Shown here: one piece after another, positions 49,612-57,286 of the stretch
Position numbering within the stretch: the stretch's first letter is position 1
How the letters are laid out: each line of letters starts with the position of its first letter
Source: Alloalcanivorax dieselolei B5
Lineage (GTDB): Bacteria > Pseudomonadota > Gammaproteobacteria > Pseudomonadales > Alcanivoracaceae
Length of the DNA: 64,000 nt
Reading direction: 5' to 3'
Assembly (NCBI RefSeq): GCF_000300005.1
Contig: NC_018691.1
Coordinates: forward strand, 3,844,001 to 3,908,000
The notes under the pieces: model-generated
What the model was told of the DNA's origin: nothing
Seen by the model: only the letters and a program-made list of their open reading frames with translations
Database searches by the model: none
Program-made: the position numbers and the translations under genes

Positions 49612-50546
49612 CAGGCCACCCGCTCCGCCACGCGCAGCACCGCGCTGCGGGCGCGTGGGTTATGCCGCACTTCTTCCTCGCCAGCGCGCCGGGCCTTACC
49701 CAGCGGCCGTAGCCGCTGAGGTGTTTCCTCACCCAGCGGCAGTCCACCCCGCCCCCGGGGCGCCATGCCGGACTGGTCGCGGATAAACAGCTTCACCAGC
49801 CGGTCTTCCAAAGAATGGAAGCTGATAACGGCGAGACGCCCGCCGATGGCGAGCGTCTCGAGCGTTTGTGCCAGAGTCGCTTCCAGCGCCTCCAACTCCC
49901 TGTTGATGTGGATGCGCAGGGCTTGGAAGCTGCGCGTCGCCGGATGCTTGCCCGGATCGCCCTTGCCCAGCACCGACTCAATCAGATCGGCCAGTTGGCG
50001 GGTGGTCCGCAACGGCGTTTCCTGGCGGCGCGCGACTATGGCACGGGCAATGCGCCGCGACTTGCGCTCCTCGCCGAAGCGATACAACACGTCGGCGATA
50101 TCTTTTTCATCGGCGCGGGCCAGCCAGTCGGCCACGCTTTCGCCACTGCCCGGATCCATGCGCATGTCCAGGGGGCCGTCGCGCAGAAAACTGAACCCGC
50201 GGCTGGCGTCGTCCAGTTGCGGCGAGGACACACCCAGATCCAGCAACAGACCGTCAATCGGCCGCCCGGCCTCACTCACCAGTTCCGGCAGACAGTCAAA
50301 ACGGCCGGCATGAATACGGAAGCGGGAATCTTCCGCTTCCAGTTGCTCACCGGTGGCCACCGCTTGCGGGTCACGGTCCACGCCCGTCAGGCGCCCGGCG
50401 GGCGACAGCAGGGACAACAAGGCACGACTGTGGCCACCGCGGCCAAAGGTGCCGTCCACATAGAAGCCGTCGTCCCGCGTGAACCACATTTCCAGTACCT
50501 CCTCCAGCATCACCGGCTGGTGCGCGTACTGCTTCCCGTTGTTCAT
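49611..50546 (-). CDS. rsmH: 16S rRNA (cytosine1402-N4)-methyltransferase RsmH
   Basis: SAM-dependent methyltransferase for C1402 of 16S rRNA (311 residues). Landmarks are AHQPVMLEEVLEM at the N-terminus, the SAM loop DGTFGRGGHSRALL (31-44), DLGVSSPQLDDASRGFSF, HPATRSFQALRIHINRELEALE and VISFHSLEDRLVKLFIRD. The ATG at 50546 has GAGG 7 nt upstream and follows mraZ by 17 nt. It acts on the same P-site nucleotide as RsmI, which is encoded 2.3 kb away. Confidence 0.97.
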   Translation of the reverse strand: MNNGKQYAHQPVMLEEVLEMWFTRDDGFYVDGTFGRGGHSRALLSLLSPAGRLTGVDRDPQAVATGEQLEAEDSRFRIHAGRFDCLPELVSEAGRPIDGLLLDLGVSSPQLDDASRGFSFLRDGPLDMRMDPGSGESVADWLARADEKDIADVLYRFGEERKSRRIARAIVARRQETPLRTTRQLADLIESVLGKGDPGKHPATRSFQALRIHINRELEALEATLAQTLETLAIGGRLAVISFHSLEDRLVKLFIRDQSGMAPRGRGGLPLGEETPQRLRPLGKARRAGEEEVRHNPRARSAVLRVAERVA

Positions 50547-50563
50547 GCCATGACCTCGCGGCG

Positions 50564-51007
50564 TCAGAACGACAGAGCCTGCACGCTCTCGGGCATGGCT
50601 TCCTGGTCCAGGTTCTGCTGTTCGAGTTCGTTCCAGGTGTCTTCGGCCCAGATTTCAAAGCGGTGCAGCAGACCCACCAACATGGCGCGCTTCTCCAGCC
50701 CGACCACGTCCCGCAGTTCCGGCGGCACCAGTAGACGGCCATTGCCGTCCATGTCCATTTCCACCGCCTGCCCCAGGAACCGGCGCTTCAACGCACGAAC
50801 CTGGGCGTGGGCGTCACTCTGCGCGGCCACCTGCCGGGCGATCTCGCGCCACTCGGGAAACGGGTACATCACCAGACAGGCGTCATAGGGGTGCTGAGTA
50901 AGCACAACGCGGCCACCGCAAGCGCTGTTCAGCGACTCACGGTAGCGCGTCGGCACGGTCAGCCGACCTTTTGCATCCAGATTGAGCGCGGTACGCCCAT
51001 TGAACAC
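50564..51007 (-). CDS. mraZ: Transcriptional regulator MraZ
   Basis: AbrB-like DNA-binding repressor of the dcw cluster, 147 residues. Two swapped-hairpin repeats are visible, each with a DxKGR/DxNGR core: ALNLDAKGRLTVPTRYRE near the N-terminus and MDMDGNGRLLVPPELRD in the second half. The start is GTG at 51007, preceded by GGGGAAGG. MraZ rings bind clustered TGGG-type direct repeats upstream of their own gene, and such repeats are seen at 51091-51120. It is first in a 15-gene operon running to ftsZ. Confidence 0.95.
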   Translation of the reverse strand: MFNGRTALNLDAKGRLTVPTRYRESLNSACGGRVVLTQHPYDACLVMYPFPEWREIARQVAAQSDAHAQVRALKRRFLGQAVEMDMDGNGRLLVPPELRDVVGLEKRAMLVGLLHRFEIWAEDTWNELEQQNLDQEAMPESVQALSF

Positions 51008-51090
51008 TGGCCTTCCCCTTCTATGTCGGCCCTTTTATGTCGAAGCATTGGGAGCGGCGGTCCGTCCCACTTCGTCACACCGGACGAAGC

Positions 51091-51120
51091 CTTTTTCCCA
51101 CTTCATCCCACTTTTCACCA
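51091..51120 (-). promoter_or_regulatory. MraZ operator: three 10-bp direct repeats
   Basis: On the minus strand three consecutive 10-bp units read TGGTGAAAAG, then TGGGATGAAG, then TGGGAAAAAG. This matches the TGGG-type boxes at 10-bp spacing described for MraZ. A further TGGG lies at 51066-51069. The array is just downstream of the predicted start site, suiting autorepression. Confidence 0.75.
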
Positions 51121-51129
51121 CATTGCGAC

Positions 51130-51159
51130 ACTCTATGGCCAGCGCTTTTCACAAGTCAA
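51130..51159 (-). promoter_or_regulatory. Predicted mraZ (dcw) promoter
   Basis: Minus-strand TTGACT (51154-51159) and TAGAGT (51130-51135) are separated by 18 bp and would start transcription near 51123, directly before the MraZ boxes. The -10 box matches the consensus at four of six positions. This is probably the main promoter of the long dcw operon, giving a leader of about 115 nt. Confidence 0.5.
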
Positions 51160-51312
51160 GTTTCACGACATTGGTGAATGTAAAAGAAATTCCTTGAAAA
51201 TCAGTTTGTTAGCTGTGTCACATTGAAAGGGGAATAAAGGAAGGGAAATTGGTTCTGAAACTAATCAGACAGCTGCGCTCTGGAGCTGAGAAAGCACTTT
51301 AAGTGTTAGATC

Positions 51313-51340
51313 ATTTGCATATATAAAATATACTGCAAAT
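51313..51340 (-). terminator. AT-rich hairpin after the MBL-fold gene
   Basis: ATTTGCA (51313-51319) and TGCAAAT (51334-51340) form a 7-bp stem, extendable through TATAT/ATATA, 1 nt beyond the stop codon of the MBL-fold gene. It may act as the gene's 3' end. It lacks a following U-run on the minus strand. Confidence 0.4.
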
Positions 51341-51341
51341 T

Positions 51342-52154
51342 CTATTTCGTTCTTTTTGGGTGAGCGCCAACTCTCCCGGGAAGCCGGTAATCCTTCACCC
51401 CCATCAAGTCGGGGCCACATTCCAGCCGTTCCAACCAATCCAGAAAGCGCCCAATGGTCACTCGAGACGCAAAATAACCTCCGTGCTGCGGCACGATCAT
51501 TGCCGGATTCAATTCCCGCACCATGCGCACCCAATAGCGGCAAGCACGATTGCCGGCCATGTAGCGCCGATGAAAGCCGGCCATGGCCGGAATGTGATCC
51601 TCGAAACGGCCTACCTCGCCTTCCTCCCCACCCAGAGAGGCGCCGATATCCCCGGAAAACAGGATACGGCTTACCGGATCGTAAAAACTGAAATTACCCA
51701 CTGAATGCAGGAAGTGGGCGGGCAAGGCCCACAGTTCCGAATCCGCGAACGGCAATACCGCTCCCTTGTCCGGCAGCGCCAGAATCCGCTCCTGCCATTG
51801 CTCGCCCACCCGCGAGGTGACGAAAGTGGACGCCAGGTGGGGCAGAAACCGCGACCATAGCCGGGACACCGCCACCTTGCAGTGGGAATGCAACATCCAG
51901 CGGGGCAGCGAGGCGATAATATCCGGGTCCTGGTGGGACGCCAGAATGTAGGTGAGATCACGCAGGTTGAGATGGCGGCTCAATTCGATGGTCAGAGGGG
52001 TATAGGTAAGATCGCCGCCGGGGTCGATCAGGGCCCCCTGCTCACCATGGCGAATGGCGAACTGATTGGCCTGCACGCCTTCGCCCTGGACCAGATCATG
52101 AAACCTGGCCACCACGTGATCGCCCTGCTGGAACAGAATATCCGCCCGTGTCAT
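51342..52154 (-). CDS. ODP-type MBL-fold di-iron protein
   Basis: A 270-residue metallo-beta-lactamase-fold protein resembling the oxygen-binding di-iron proteins (ODP) related to flavodiiron proteins, without a flavodoxin domain. Putative iron ligands are HQDPD (H74, D76, D78; flavodiiron proteins have H-x-E-x-D), H150 in FLHSVGNF, D169 in LFSGDIG, and H224 in PQHGGYF. ALIDPGGDL and the SVGNFSFYDP context fit the family. The start at 52154 has GGAGGAGG upstream; a longer frame (to 52322) would cross FNR boxes and was rejected. Two perfect FNR/ANR boxes upstream suggest expression at low oxygen. It probably senses or reduces O2, NO or a similar molecule; that role is inferred. It lies between mraZ and rnpB. 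Confidence 0.8.
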   Translation of the reverse strand: MTRADILFQQGDHVVARFHDLVQGEGVQANQFAIRHGEQGALIDPGGDLTYTPLTIELSRHLNLRDLTYILASHQDPDIIASLPRWMLHSHCKVAVSRLWSRFLPHLASTFVTSRVGEQWQERILALPDKGAVLPFADSELWALPAHFLHSVGNFSFYDPVSRILFSGDIGASLGGEEGEVGRFEDHIPAMAGFHRRYMAGNRACRYWVRMVRELNPAMIVPQHGGYFASRVTIGRFLDWLERLECGPDLMGVKDYRLPGRVGAHPKRTK

Positions 52155-52166
52155 CGCGCCTCCTCC

Positions 52167-52180
52167 TTGATGTAAATCAA
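52167..52180. promoter_or_regulatory. FNR/ANR box, promoter-proximal
   Basis: TTGATGTAAATCAA is a perfect match to TTGAT-N4-ATCAA. It lies 13-26 nt before the MBL-fold start codon, overlapping the predicted start site and the edge of the -10 element (AATACT on the minus strand, 52180-52185). A regulator bound here would more likely repress or tune than activate. Confidence 0.75.
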
Positions 52181-52209
52181 GTATTTTGCATAGGCGCGAC
52201 GGAGGGTAC

Positions 52210-52223
52210 TTGATCTGTATCAA
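52210..52223. promoter_or_regulatory. FNR/ANR box, activating position
   Basis: TTGATCTGTATCAA is a second perfect TTGAT-N4-ATCAA site. Its centre (52216.5) is about 42 bp from the start site predicted from the AATACT -10 element, which is the class II FNR activation position (-41.5). This suggests activation of the di-iron protein gene when oxygen is low. Confidence 0.78.
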
Positions 52224-52242
52224 GACCCGTCCAGGACGGGTC
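52224..52242 (-). terminator. Hairpin downstream of rnpB
   Basis: GACCCGTCC (52224-52232) and GGACGGGTC (52234-52242) form a near-continuous inverted repeat about 19 nt beyond the RNase P RNA 3' end. The stem would be 7 bp with a CCAGG loop. It is directly followed by an FNR box instead of a T-run, so terminator strength is uncertain. Confidence 0.5.
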
Positions 52243-52260
52243 CCGACATTGAGGCAATAA

Positions 52261-52618
52261 GGTGGGCCGGTCGATAAGCCGGGTTCTGTCGTGGGCAGCC
52301 ATTCATCTGGGATCCCCGTCACCGGGGACCTCTAGCGACCTACCCGGATCCAGCGCGGGCCACGCCATTGGATCCCTATTTGGTCTTGCTCCGGGTGGGG
52401 TTTACCCTGCCACCGCTGTTACCAGCAGCGCGGTGCGCTCTTACCGCACCTTTTCACCCTTACCCGCCCCCGAAGGAACAGGCGGTCTATTTTCTGCGGC
52501 ACTGGCCGTAGCCACACCGTCACCAGTGTGACCCCCAGGCGTTACCTGGCACCCTGCCCTGTGGAGCCCGGACTTTCCTCCAGCGGTTTCCCGCCAGCGG
52601 CTGCCTGACCGACCCGGG
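52261..52618 (-). ncRNA. rnpB: RNase P RNA (type A)
   Basis: Catalytic RNA of RNase P, which matures tRNA 5' ends. On the minus strand the universally conserved elements appear in order: GAGGAAAGTCCGGGCTCCA near the 5' end, CAGGGTGCCAGGTAACGCCTGG, AGAAAATAGACCGCC, GGTAAGGGTGAAAAGGTGCGG, the GGTAAACCCC stretch, and a 3' end GACAGAACCCGGCTTATCGAC. The 5' GGGTCGGTC pairs with 3' GACCGGCCC to form P1, which sets the ends to within a few nt. It lies between the di-iron gene and a repeat element beside rsmI. Open frames here are not real genes. Confidence 0.96.
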
Positions 52619-52635
52619 CGCAGCATAGTGGATTC

Positions 52636-52651
52636 AGTTGACAGTTGATAG
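52636..52651 (+). repeat. Partial copy of the dispersed repeat beside rnpB
   Basis: AGTTGACAGTTGATAG, 16 bp, repeats 25 bp later as the start of the longer copy at 52661. It is about 18 nt from the rnpB 5' end and so falls in or near the rnpB promoter, whose probable -10 box (TATGCT on the minus strand) is adjacent. Confidence 0.6.
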
Positions 52652-52660
52652 GGTAGAAGT

Positions 52661-52692
52661 AGTTGACAGTTGATAGTGGACAGTTGACAGCG
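52661..52692 (+). repeat. Left arm of a 32-bp perfect inverted repeat
   Basis: This block begins AGTTGACAGTTGATAGTGGA and ends CAGTTGACAGCG. Its exact reverse complement is at 52848-52879. The two arms enclose 155 bp with a REP-like palindrome in the middle. Both arms are followed on their inner side by A-rich sequence. The layout resembles a small non-autonomous element with terminal inverted repeats, but no target duplication was recognised. Confidence 0.75.
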
Positions 52693-52754
52693 GAAAGAAA
52701 AATGCGGAGATGCAAAATTCATTTGCGTATCAACAAAGTCGATTCATGCCTTTT

Positions 52755-52819
52755 CTGTGGGAAGCTTGCTGGCAAGCGCCTGAGCGAACCCCATTCGCTT
52801 GCCAGCAAGCTTCCCACAG
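52755..52819. repeat. REP-like palindrome, copy 3
   Basis: A 24-bp arm starting CTGTGGGAAGCTTGCTGG (52755-52778) is perfectly inverted at 52796-52819, with a 17-nt loop. This is the cleanest of three related elements in the window. It sits centrally between the 32-bp inverted arms. Confidence 0.75.
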
Positions 52820-52847
52820 CGGCTAAAGATCACCTGTTTTTGTTTTT

Positions 52848-52879
52848 CGCTGTCAACTGTCCACTATCAACTGTCAACT
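52848..52879 (-). repeat. Right arm of the 32-bp inverted repeat, overlapping rsmI
   Basis: Exact reverse complement of 52661-52692. On the minus strand the repeat enters the rsmI reading frame and contributes its final codons: GTT GAC AGT TGA encodes Val-Asp-Ser-stop. The rsmI gene therefore ends inside the repeat. Confidence 0.75.
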
Positions 52880-53721
52880 GTTTCTAAGTAGTTATACAGC
52901 GCCTGCCGCTTGAGCCCGGTATGCGCGGCCAGCACGCGGGCGGCGCGGGACAGGGGTAGTTCTTCCAGCAGAGCGCGGGCCAGGGCCCGGTCGCGCTCGC
53001 TGAGCAGGTCGCTTTGCGGCGCCGGTCCCAGCACCAGTACCAGTTCCCCGCGCTGCTGGTCCTTGTCGGCGCGCACCCATTCCAGCACCTCCGCGACCGG
53101 TCCCCGGCGTACCGTTTCGAAGCGCTTGGTCAGTTCCCGGCACAGGGTCAGTTCCCGCTCCGGTGCCACTTTCGGTGCCAATGCCTCAAGCAGGGACAGC
53201 ACCCGATGGGGCGCTTCGTAAACGATGGTGGTCACGTCCGCGGCGGCCAGGCGCTCCAGAACCCGTTCACGGGCGGCGCCCTTGGCCGGCGGAAAGCCTT
53301 CAAACAAAAAGCGGTCGCTGGGCTGGCCGGCCACCGCCAGCGCCGCCAGCAGCGCCGAGGCCCCGGGGATCGGCACCACGGTCACCCCGGCGTCCTGGCA
53401 GGCCCGCACCAGACGGTAGCCCGGATCACTGACCAGCGGCGTGCCAGCATCGCTGATTAATGCGCCACTCTCGCCATCGGCCAGCCGTGCCACCAGATCC
53501 GGAGCCCGCTGCTGCTCATTATGGTCGTGGCAACTGATCAGGCGGGGGGAAATCCCCAGTTGCTGCATCAACCCCTGGCTGTGCCGGGTGTCCTCGGCAG
53601 CCACCCAATCCACCTCCTGTAACACCTGGATGGCGCGCCGGGAAATATCGTCCAGATTACCGATCGGTGTGCTGACTACGTACAGGCAGCCCGCTTCGGC
53701 GTCGTGGCAGGGTCGGGTCAT
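52867..53721 (-). CDS. rsmI: 16S rRNA (cytidine1402-2'-O)-methyltransferase RsmI
   Basis: SAM-dependent methyltransferase that adds the 2'-O-methyl to C1402 of 16S rRNA, partner of RsmH at the same nucleotide. The 284 residues show LYVVSTPIGNLDDISRRAIQVL (13-34), the motif AAEDTRHSQGLMQQLGI, ALISDAGTPLVSDPGYRLV, GASALLAALAVAG and a C-terminal helical region. The last residues VDS and the stop codon are read from a dispersed repeat, so the natural C-terminus appears to have been replaced just after LYNYLE. It is divergent from lpoA, as in E. coli yraL-yraM. Confidence 0.96.
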   Translation of the reverse strand: MTRPCHDAEAGCLYVVSTPIGNLDDISRRAIQVLQEVDWVAAEDTRHSQGLMQQLGISPRLISCHDHNEQQRAPDLVARLADGESGALISDAGTPLVSDPGYRLVRACQDAGVTVVPIPGASALLAALAVAGQPSDRFLFEGFPPAKGAARERVLERLAAADVTTIVYEAPHRVLSLLEALAPKVAPERELTLCRELTKRFETVRRGPVAEVLEWVRADKDQQRGELVLVLGPAPQSDLLSERDRALARALLEELPLSRAARVLAAHTGLKRQALYNYLETVDS

Positions 53722-53850
53722 TTTACGTGCTCTGTCTCACTGATAGGGCAAGAGAAGGGGCGCGCAGCGCCGCCGGGGGTTATTCGCGAGTCGGAAAGTC
53801 CCTACAATACCGGCTCCATTCCCGCAGTAGCAAAGGGTTATCCCACCGTC

Positions 53851-55650
53851 ATGGAATTGAGACAGGTTAAATGGGCCGCGTTGCTGGTGATCCTCGCCAT
53901 CACCGGCTGCGTCCAGACACCAGGGGCGTACCAGCGCACCGGCACCCCCGCCATGGACACGGCTCCCGCCCGTGAAGCCCCATCCAGCACGGAATCAGCC
54001 AGGCAACGCCTGGGTGATATGGCGGATCCGGCGCGGACCGATACCGCCCTCTCCTGGGCAAGTTATTACCTGGTTAACGACCGGGCCGGGGAAGCCAGTG
54101 AAGTGCTGGAGCTGGTGCGCGGCGGCGCCCCGAGCATGGATCAGCGTTTCCGCTGGCTGCAGTTGAGTGCCCAGGCCTTGCTCGGGCAGCACAAACCGCA
54201 ACAGGCGCTGGACCTGCTCAACAGTTACCAGGGGGATATCCGCTCCCTGCCCGCGGATCAGCAGGCACGCCTGGCTTTGCTGCGCGCGGATGCCCTGGCT
54301 CTTAACGACAACCTGATGGAGAGCCTCAAGGAGCGGGTCGACATCCAGCCGCGACTGGGGCGCTCCGACCGCGCTTACAACCAGGATATGACCTGGCAGG
54401 CGCTGCTGCGTGTACCGCGCAGCCAATTGCAGCAGGAAGCCGAGGGTGCCAGCGGTGATCTGCTCGGCTGGCTGGAACTGGCGGACATCTACCGCGACGC
54501 CCAGGCCGGTCTCGATGATCAGGTGGCGCGCATGAACGACTGGCAGCAGCGCTGGCCGCAACACCCGGCCCAGGCACAGCTGCCCGAAACCCTCAATGCC
54601 ATGCGCCGCGCCGCGCAGGAACGGCCGGCCCGGGTCGCGGTTCTGCTGCCGGAAAGCGGCCCGCTCTCCTATGCTGGCAACGCGCTCCATGACGGCTTGA
54701 TGGCCGGCTACTATCTGGCCCGTGACAACGGCGACTACACCCCCGAGCTGCGCTTCTACGATACCGCCGACGCCGATGCCGCCCAGGTTTACCAGCAGGC
54801 GGTGATGGATGGTGCCCAGTTCGTGATCGGCCCGCTGGCCAAGGACCAGGTGGCTGCTATCGCCGCACTCGGCACCCCGCCGGTGCCCACTTTAGCGCTG
54901 AATTACCTGGACGACGGCGGCAACGGCCTCTATCAGTTCGGCCTGGCGCCGGAAGACGAGGCCCGTCAGGTGGCCCGTGACGGCTACGCCGCCGGCGCGG
55001 TGAGAGCAGGCGTGCTCTACCCCAATTCGGAGTGGGGCTACCGTGTCGCCGAGGCGTTCAGCAATGCCTGGCAGTCACAAGGCGGCTCCATCGTGGCCAG
55101 CCGCACCTACGCCGATGACGATATCGGCGGCTCGGTGAAAGCCTTCCTCGGTGAGGCCCGCGGCAATCTCGGTTCCAGCGGCGGCAAGGAATTCCGCCCC
55201 CGCGGCCCGGAGGACATGGCGTTTGTGTTCCTGGTGGCCAACGCCGACCAGGGGCGTCAGGTCAAACCGGCGCTGAATTACCACTACGCTCGCTATCTGC
55301 CGGTGCACAGCACCTCCTATATTTACGGCGGCGTCCCTGATCCGCGCCGTGACCAGGATCTGGATCGGGTCCAGTTCGTGGACATGCCCTGGGTGTTGAA
55401 CCCGGACCCGCGGCTCAAGGATATGGTCACGGCGAACTGGCCTGATGGCCACGGTCGTTACACGCGCCTGTTCGCCATGGGCGTGGACGCCTTCCGTCTG
55501 CAGGCCCGGCTGCCACTGCTGAACAGCGCACCGGGCAGCACCTTGTCCGGCGCCACCGGCGTGCTGCACCTGGACGGCAAACGCGTGGTGCGCGAACTGC
55601 AGTGGGCCACCTTCAAAGGGGGTCTGCCCAGCCCGCTGCTGACGCCCTGA
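53851..55650 (+). CDS. lpoA: Outer-membrane lipoprotein LpoA, PBP1a activator
   Basis: Lipoprotein that reaches through peptidoglycan to stimulate PBP1a transpeptidase activity. The 599 residues start with a lipobox ITG-Cys20, then a Thr/Pro/Ala-rich linker, an N-terminal TPR-like helical domain (about 50-245), and a C-terminal periplasmic-binding-protein-like domain (about 255-599) beginning RVAVLLPESGPLSYAGNALHDGLMAGYY. The ATG at 53851 gives a proper lipoprotein signal; an in-frame start at 53704 would overlap rsmI. The order lpoA-yraN-diaA-dolP equals E. coli yraM-yraN-yraO-yraP. Confidence 0.94.
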   Translation: MELRQVKWAALLVILAITGCVQTPGAYQRTGTPAMDTAPAREAPSSTESARQRLGDMADPARTDTALSWASYYLVNDRAGEASEVLELVRGGAPSMDQRFRWLQLSAQALLGQHKPQQALDLLNSYQGDIRSLPADQQARLALLRADALALNDNLMESLKERVDIQPRLGRSDRAYNQDMTWQALLRVPRSQLQQEAEGASGDLLGWLELADIYRDAQAGLDDQVARMNDWQQRWPQHPAQAQLPETLNAMRRAAQERPARVAVLLPESGPLSYAGNALHDGLMAGYYLARDNGDYTPELRFYDTADADAAQVYQQAVMDGAQFVIGPLAKDQVAAIAALGTPPVPTLALNYLDDGGNGLYQFGLAPEDEARQVARDGYAAGAVRAGVLYPNSEWGYRVAEAFSNAWQSQGGSIVASRTYADDDIGGSVKAFLGEARGNLGSSGGKEFRPRGPEDMAFVFLVANADQGRQVKPALNYHYARYLPVHSTSYIYGGVPDPRRDQDLDRVQFVDMPWVLNPDPRLKDMVTANWPDGHGRYTRLFAMGVDAFRLQARLPLLNSAPGSTLSGATGVLHLDGKRVVRELQWATFKGGLPSPLLTP

Positions 55651-55654
55651 TCCG

Positions 55655-56609
<955 letters not shown>

Positions 56610-56610
<1 letters not shown>

Positions 56611-57179
56611 TGCGCGTCACCGGTTTGATCGTGTTGTTGGCCGCCCTGCTCACCACGGGCTGCACCACCATGACCAAGAACATGTCGCAGGAGCCGGTGG
56701 ATCAGGACCACGGCTCCCGCACCTTCGGGGCGTTCATCGAGGACGGCAACATCGAGCGCAAGGTGAAGATCAATCTGGCCCGCACCAGCGCCGATCTGGA
56801 CGAATCCCACATTGTCGTGGTCAGCTTCAACGGCAATGTGCTGTTGGCCGGCCAGGTGGCCAGTGAATCACTGAAAGCCCAGGCGGAAAATATCGCCGGC
56901 GAAGTGCGCCATGTGCGCAACGTCCACAATGAACTGCGTGTGGCCGGCAACAACTCCGCCATGGCGCGCACCAACGACGCCTGGCTCACCACCAAAGTGA
57001 AAAGCCGCCTCGTGCTCAGCGGCGATACTCCCGGTATGCGCACCAAGGTGATCACCGAAAACGGCGTGGTTTATCTGATGGGCCTGCTGACCCATGAGGA
57101 AGCCGACCTGGCGGTGCAAAAAGTTCAGAAAGTCGGCGGCGTGCAGAAGATCGTCAAGATTATCGAATACATAGATTGA
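56610..57179 (+). CDS. dolP: Dual-BON outer-membrane lipoprotein DolP
   Basis: Outer-membrane lipoprotein with two BON domains (189 residues), involved in outer-membrane integrity. The lipobox TTG-Cys18 follows a short signal; the first BON domain is about residues 47-112 (ERKVKINLARTSADLDESHIVVVSFNGNVLLAGQV) and the second about 122-188 (WLTTKVKSRLVLSGDTPGMRTKVITENGVVYLMGLL). E. coli DolP binds anionic phospholipid at division sites through its second BON domain. Its ATG overlaps the diaA stop by one base. It closes the lpoA operon. Confidence 0.94.
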
Positions 57180-57186
57180 CCTATCC

Positions 57187-57205
57187 GGGGCGGCCTGGCC
57201 GCCCC
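57187..57205. terminator. Hairpin between dolP and the enolase-superfamily gene
   Basis: GGGGCGGCC (57187-57195) and GGCCGCCCC (57197-57205) are inverted around a single T, 8 nt after the dolP stop. It is followed by GCCTTCCTC rather than a clean T-run. The position between convergent genes suits a terminator. Confidence 0.6.
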
Positions 57206-57286
57206 GCCTTCCTCACCATCCCGACATCGCTAGTGTCCAGTCGACTCGACAACGCCGACCGCCAGCATGACGCCCGGTCAGGGCTG

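Larger units (their letters stand above)
51008..51341. other. 334-nt region upstream of mraZ with AT-rich island
   Basis: No gene is seen. The mraZ-proximal half holds the promoter and MraZ boxes, plus a 14-15 bp near-direct repeat close to mraZ (CCCTTCTATGTCGG at 51016-51029 and CCCTTTTATGTCGA at 51030-51043). The distal 170 nt (about 51170-51341) are clearly AT-rich against a GC-rich background and end in the hairpin downstream of the MBL-fold gene. Confidence 0.6.

Noticed and set aside
52262-52722. Short open frames over 52.26-52.72 kb.
   Set aside because: The sequence matches RNase P RNA on the minus strand, plus dispersed repeats; the frames have no protein-like features.
52636-52883. 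Insertion sequence with terminal inverted repeats.
   Set aside because: The inside is only 155 bp with no transposase, and no target-site duplication is evident, so it is reported as a repeat element only.
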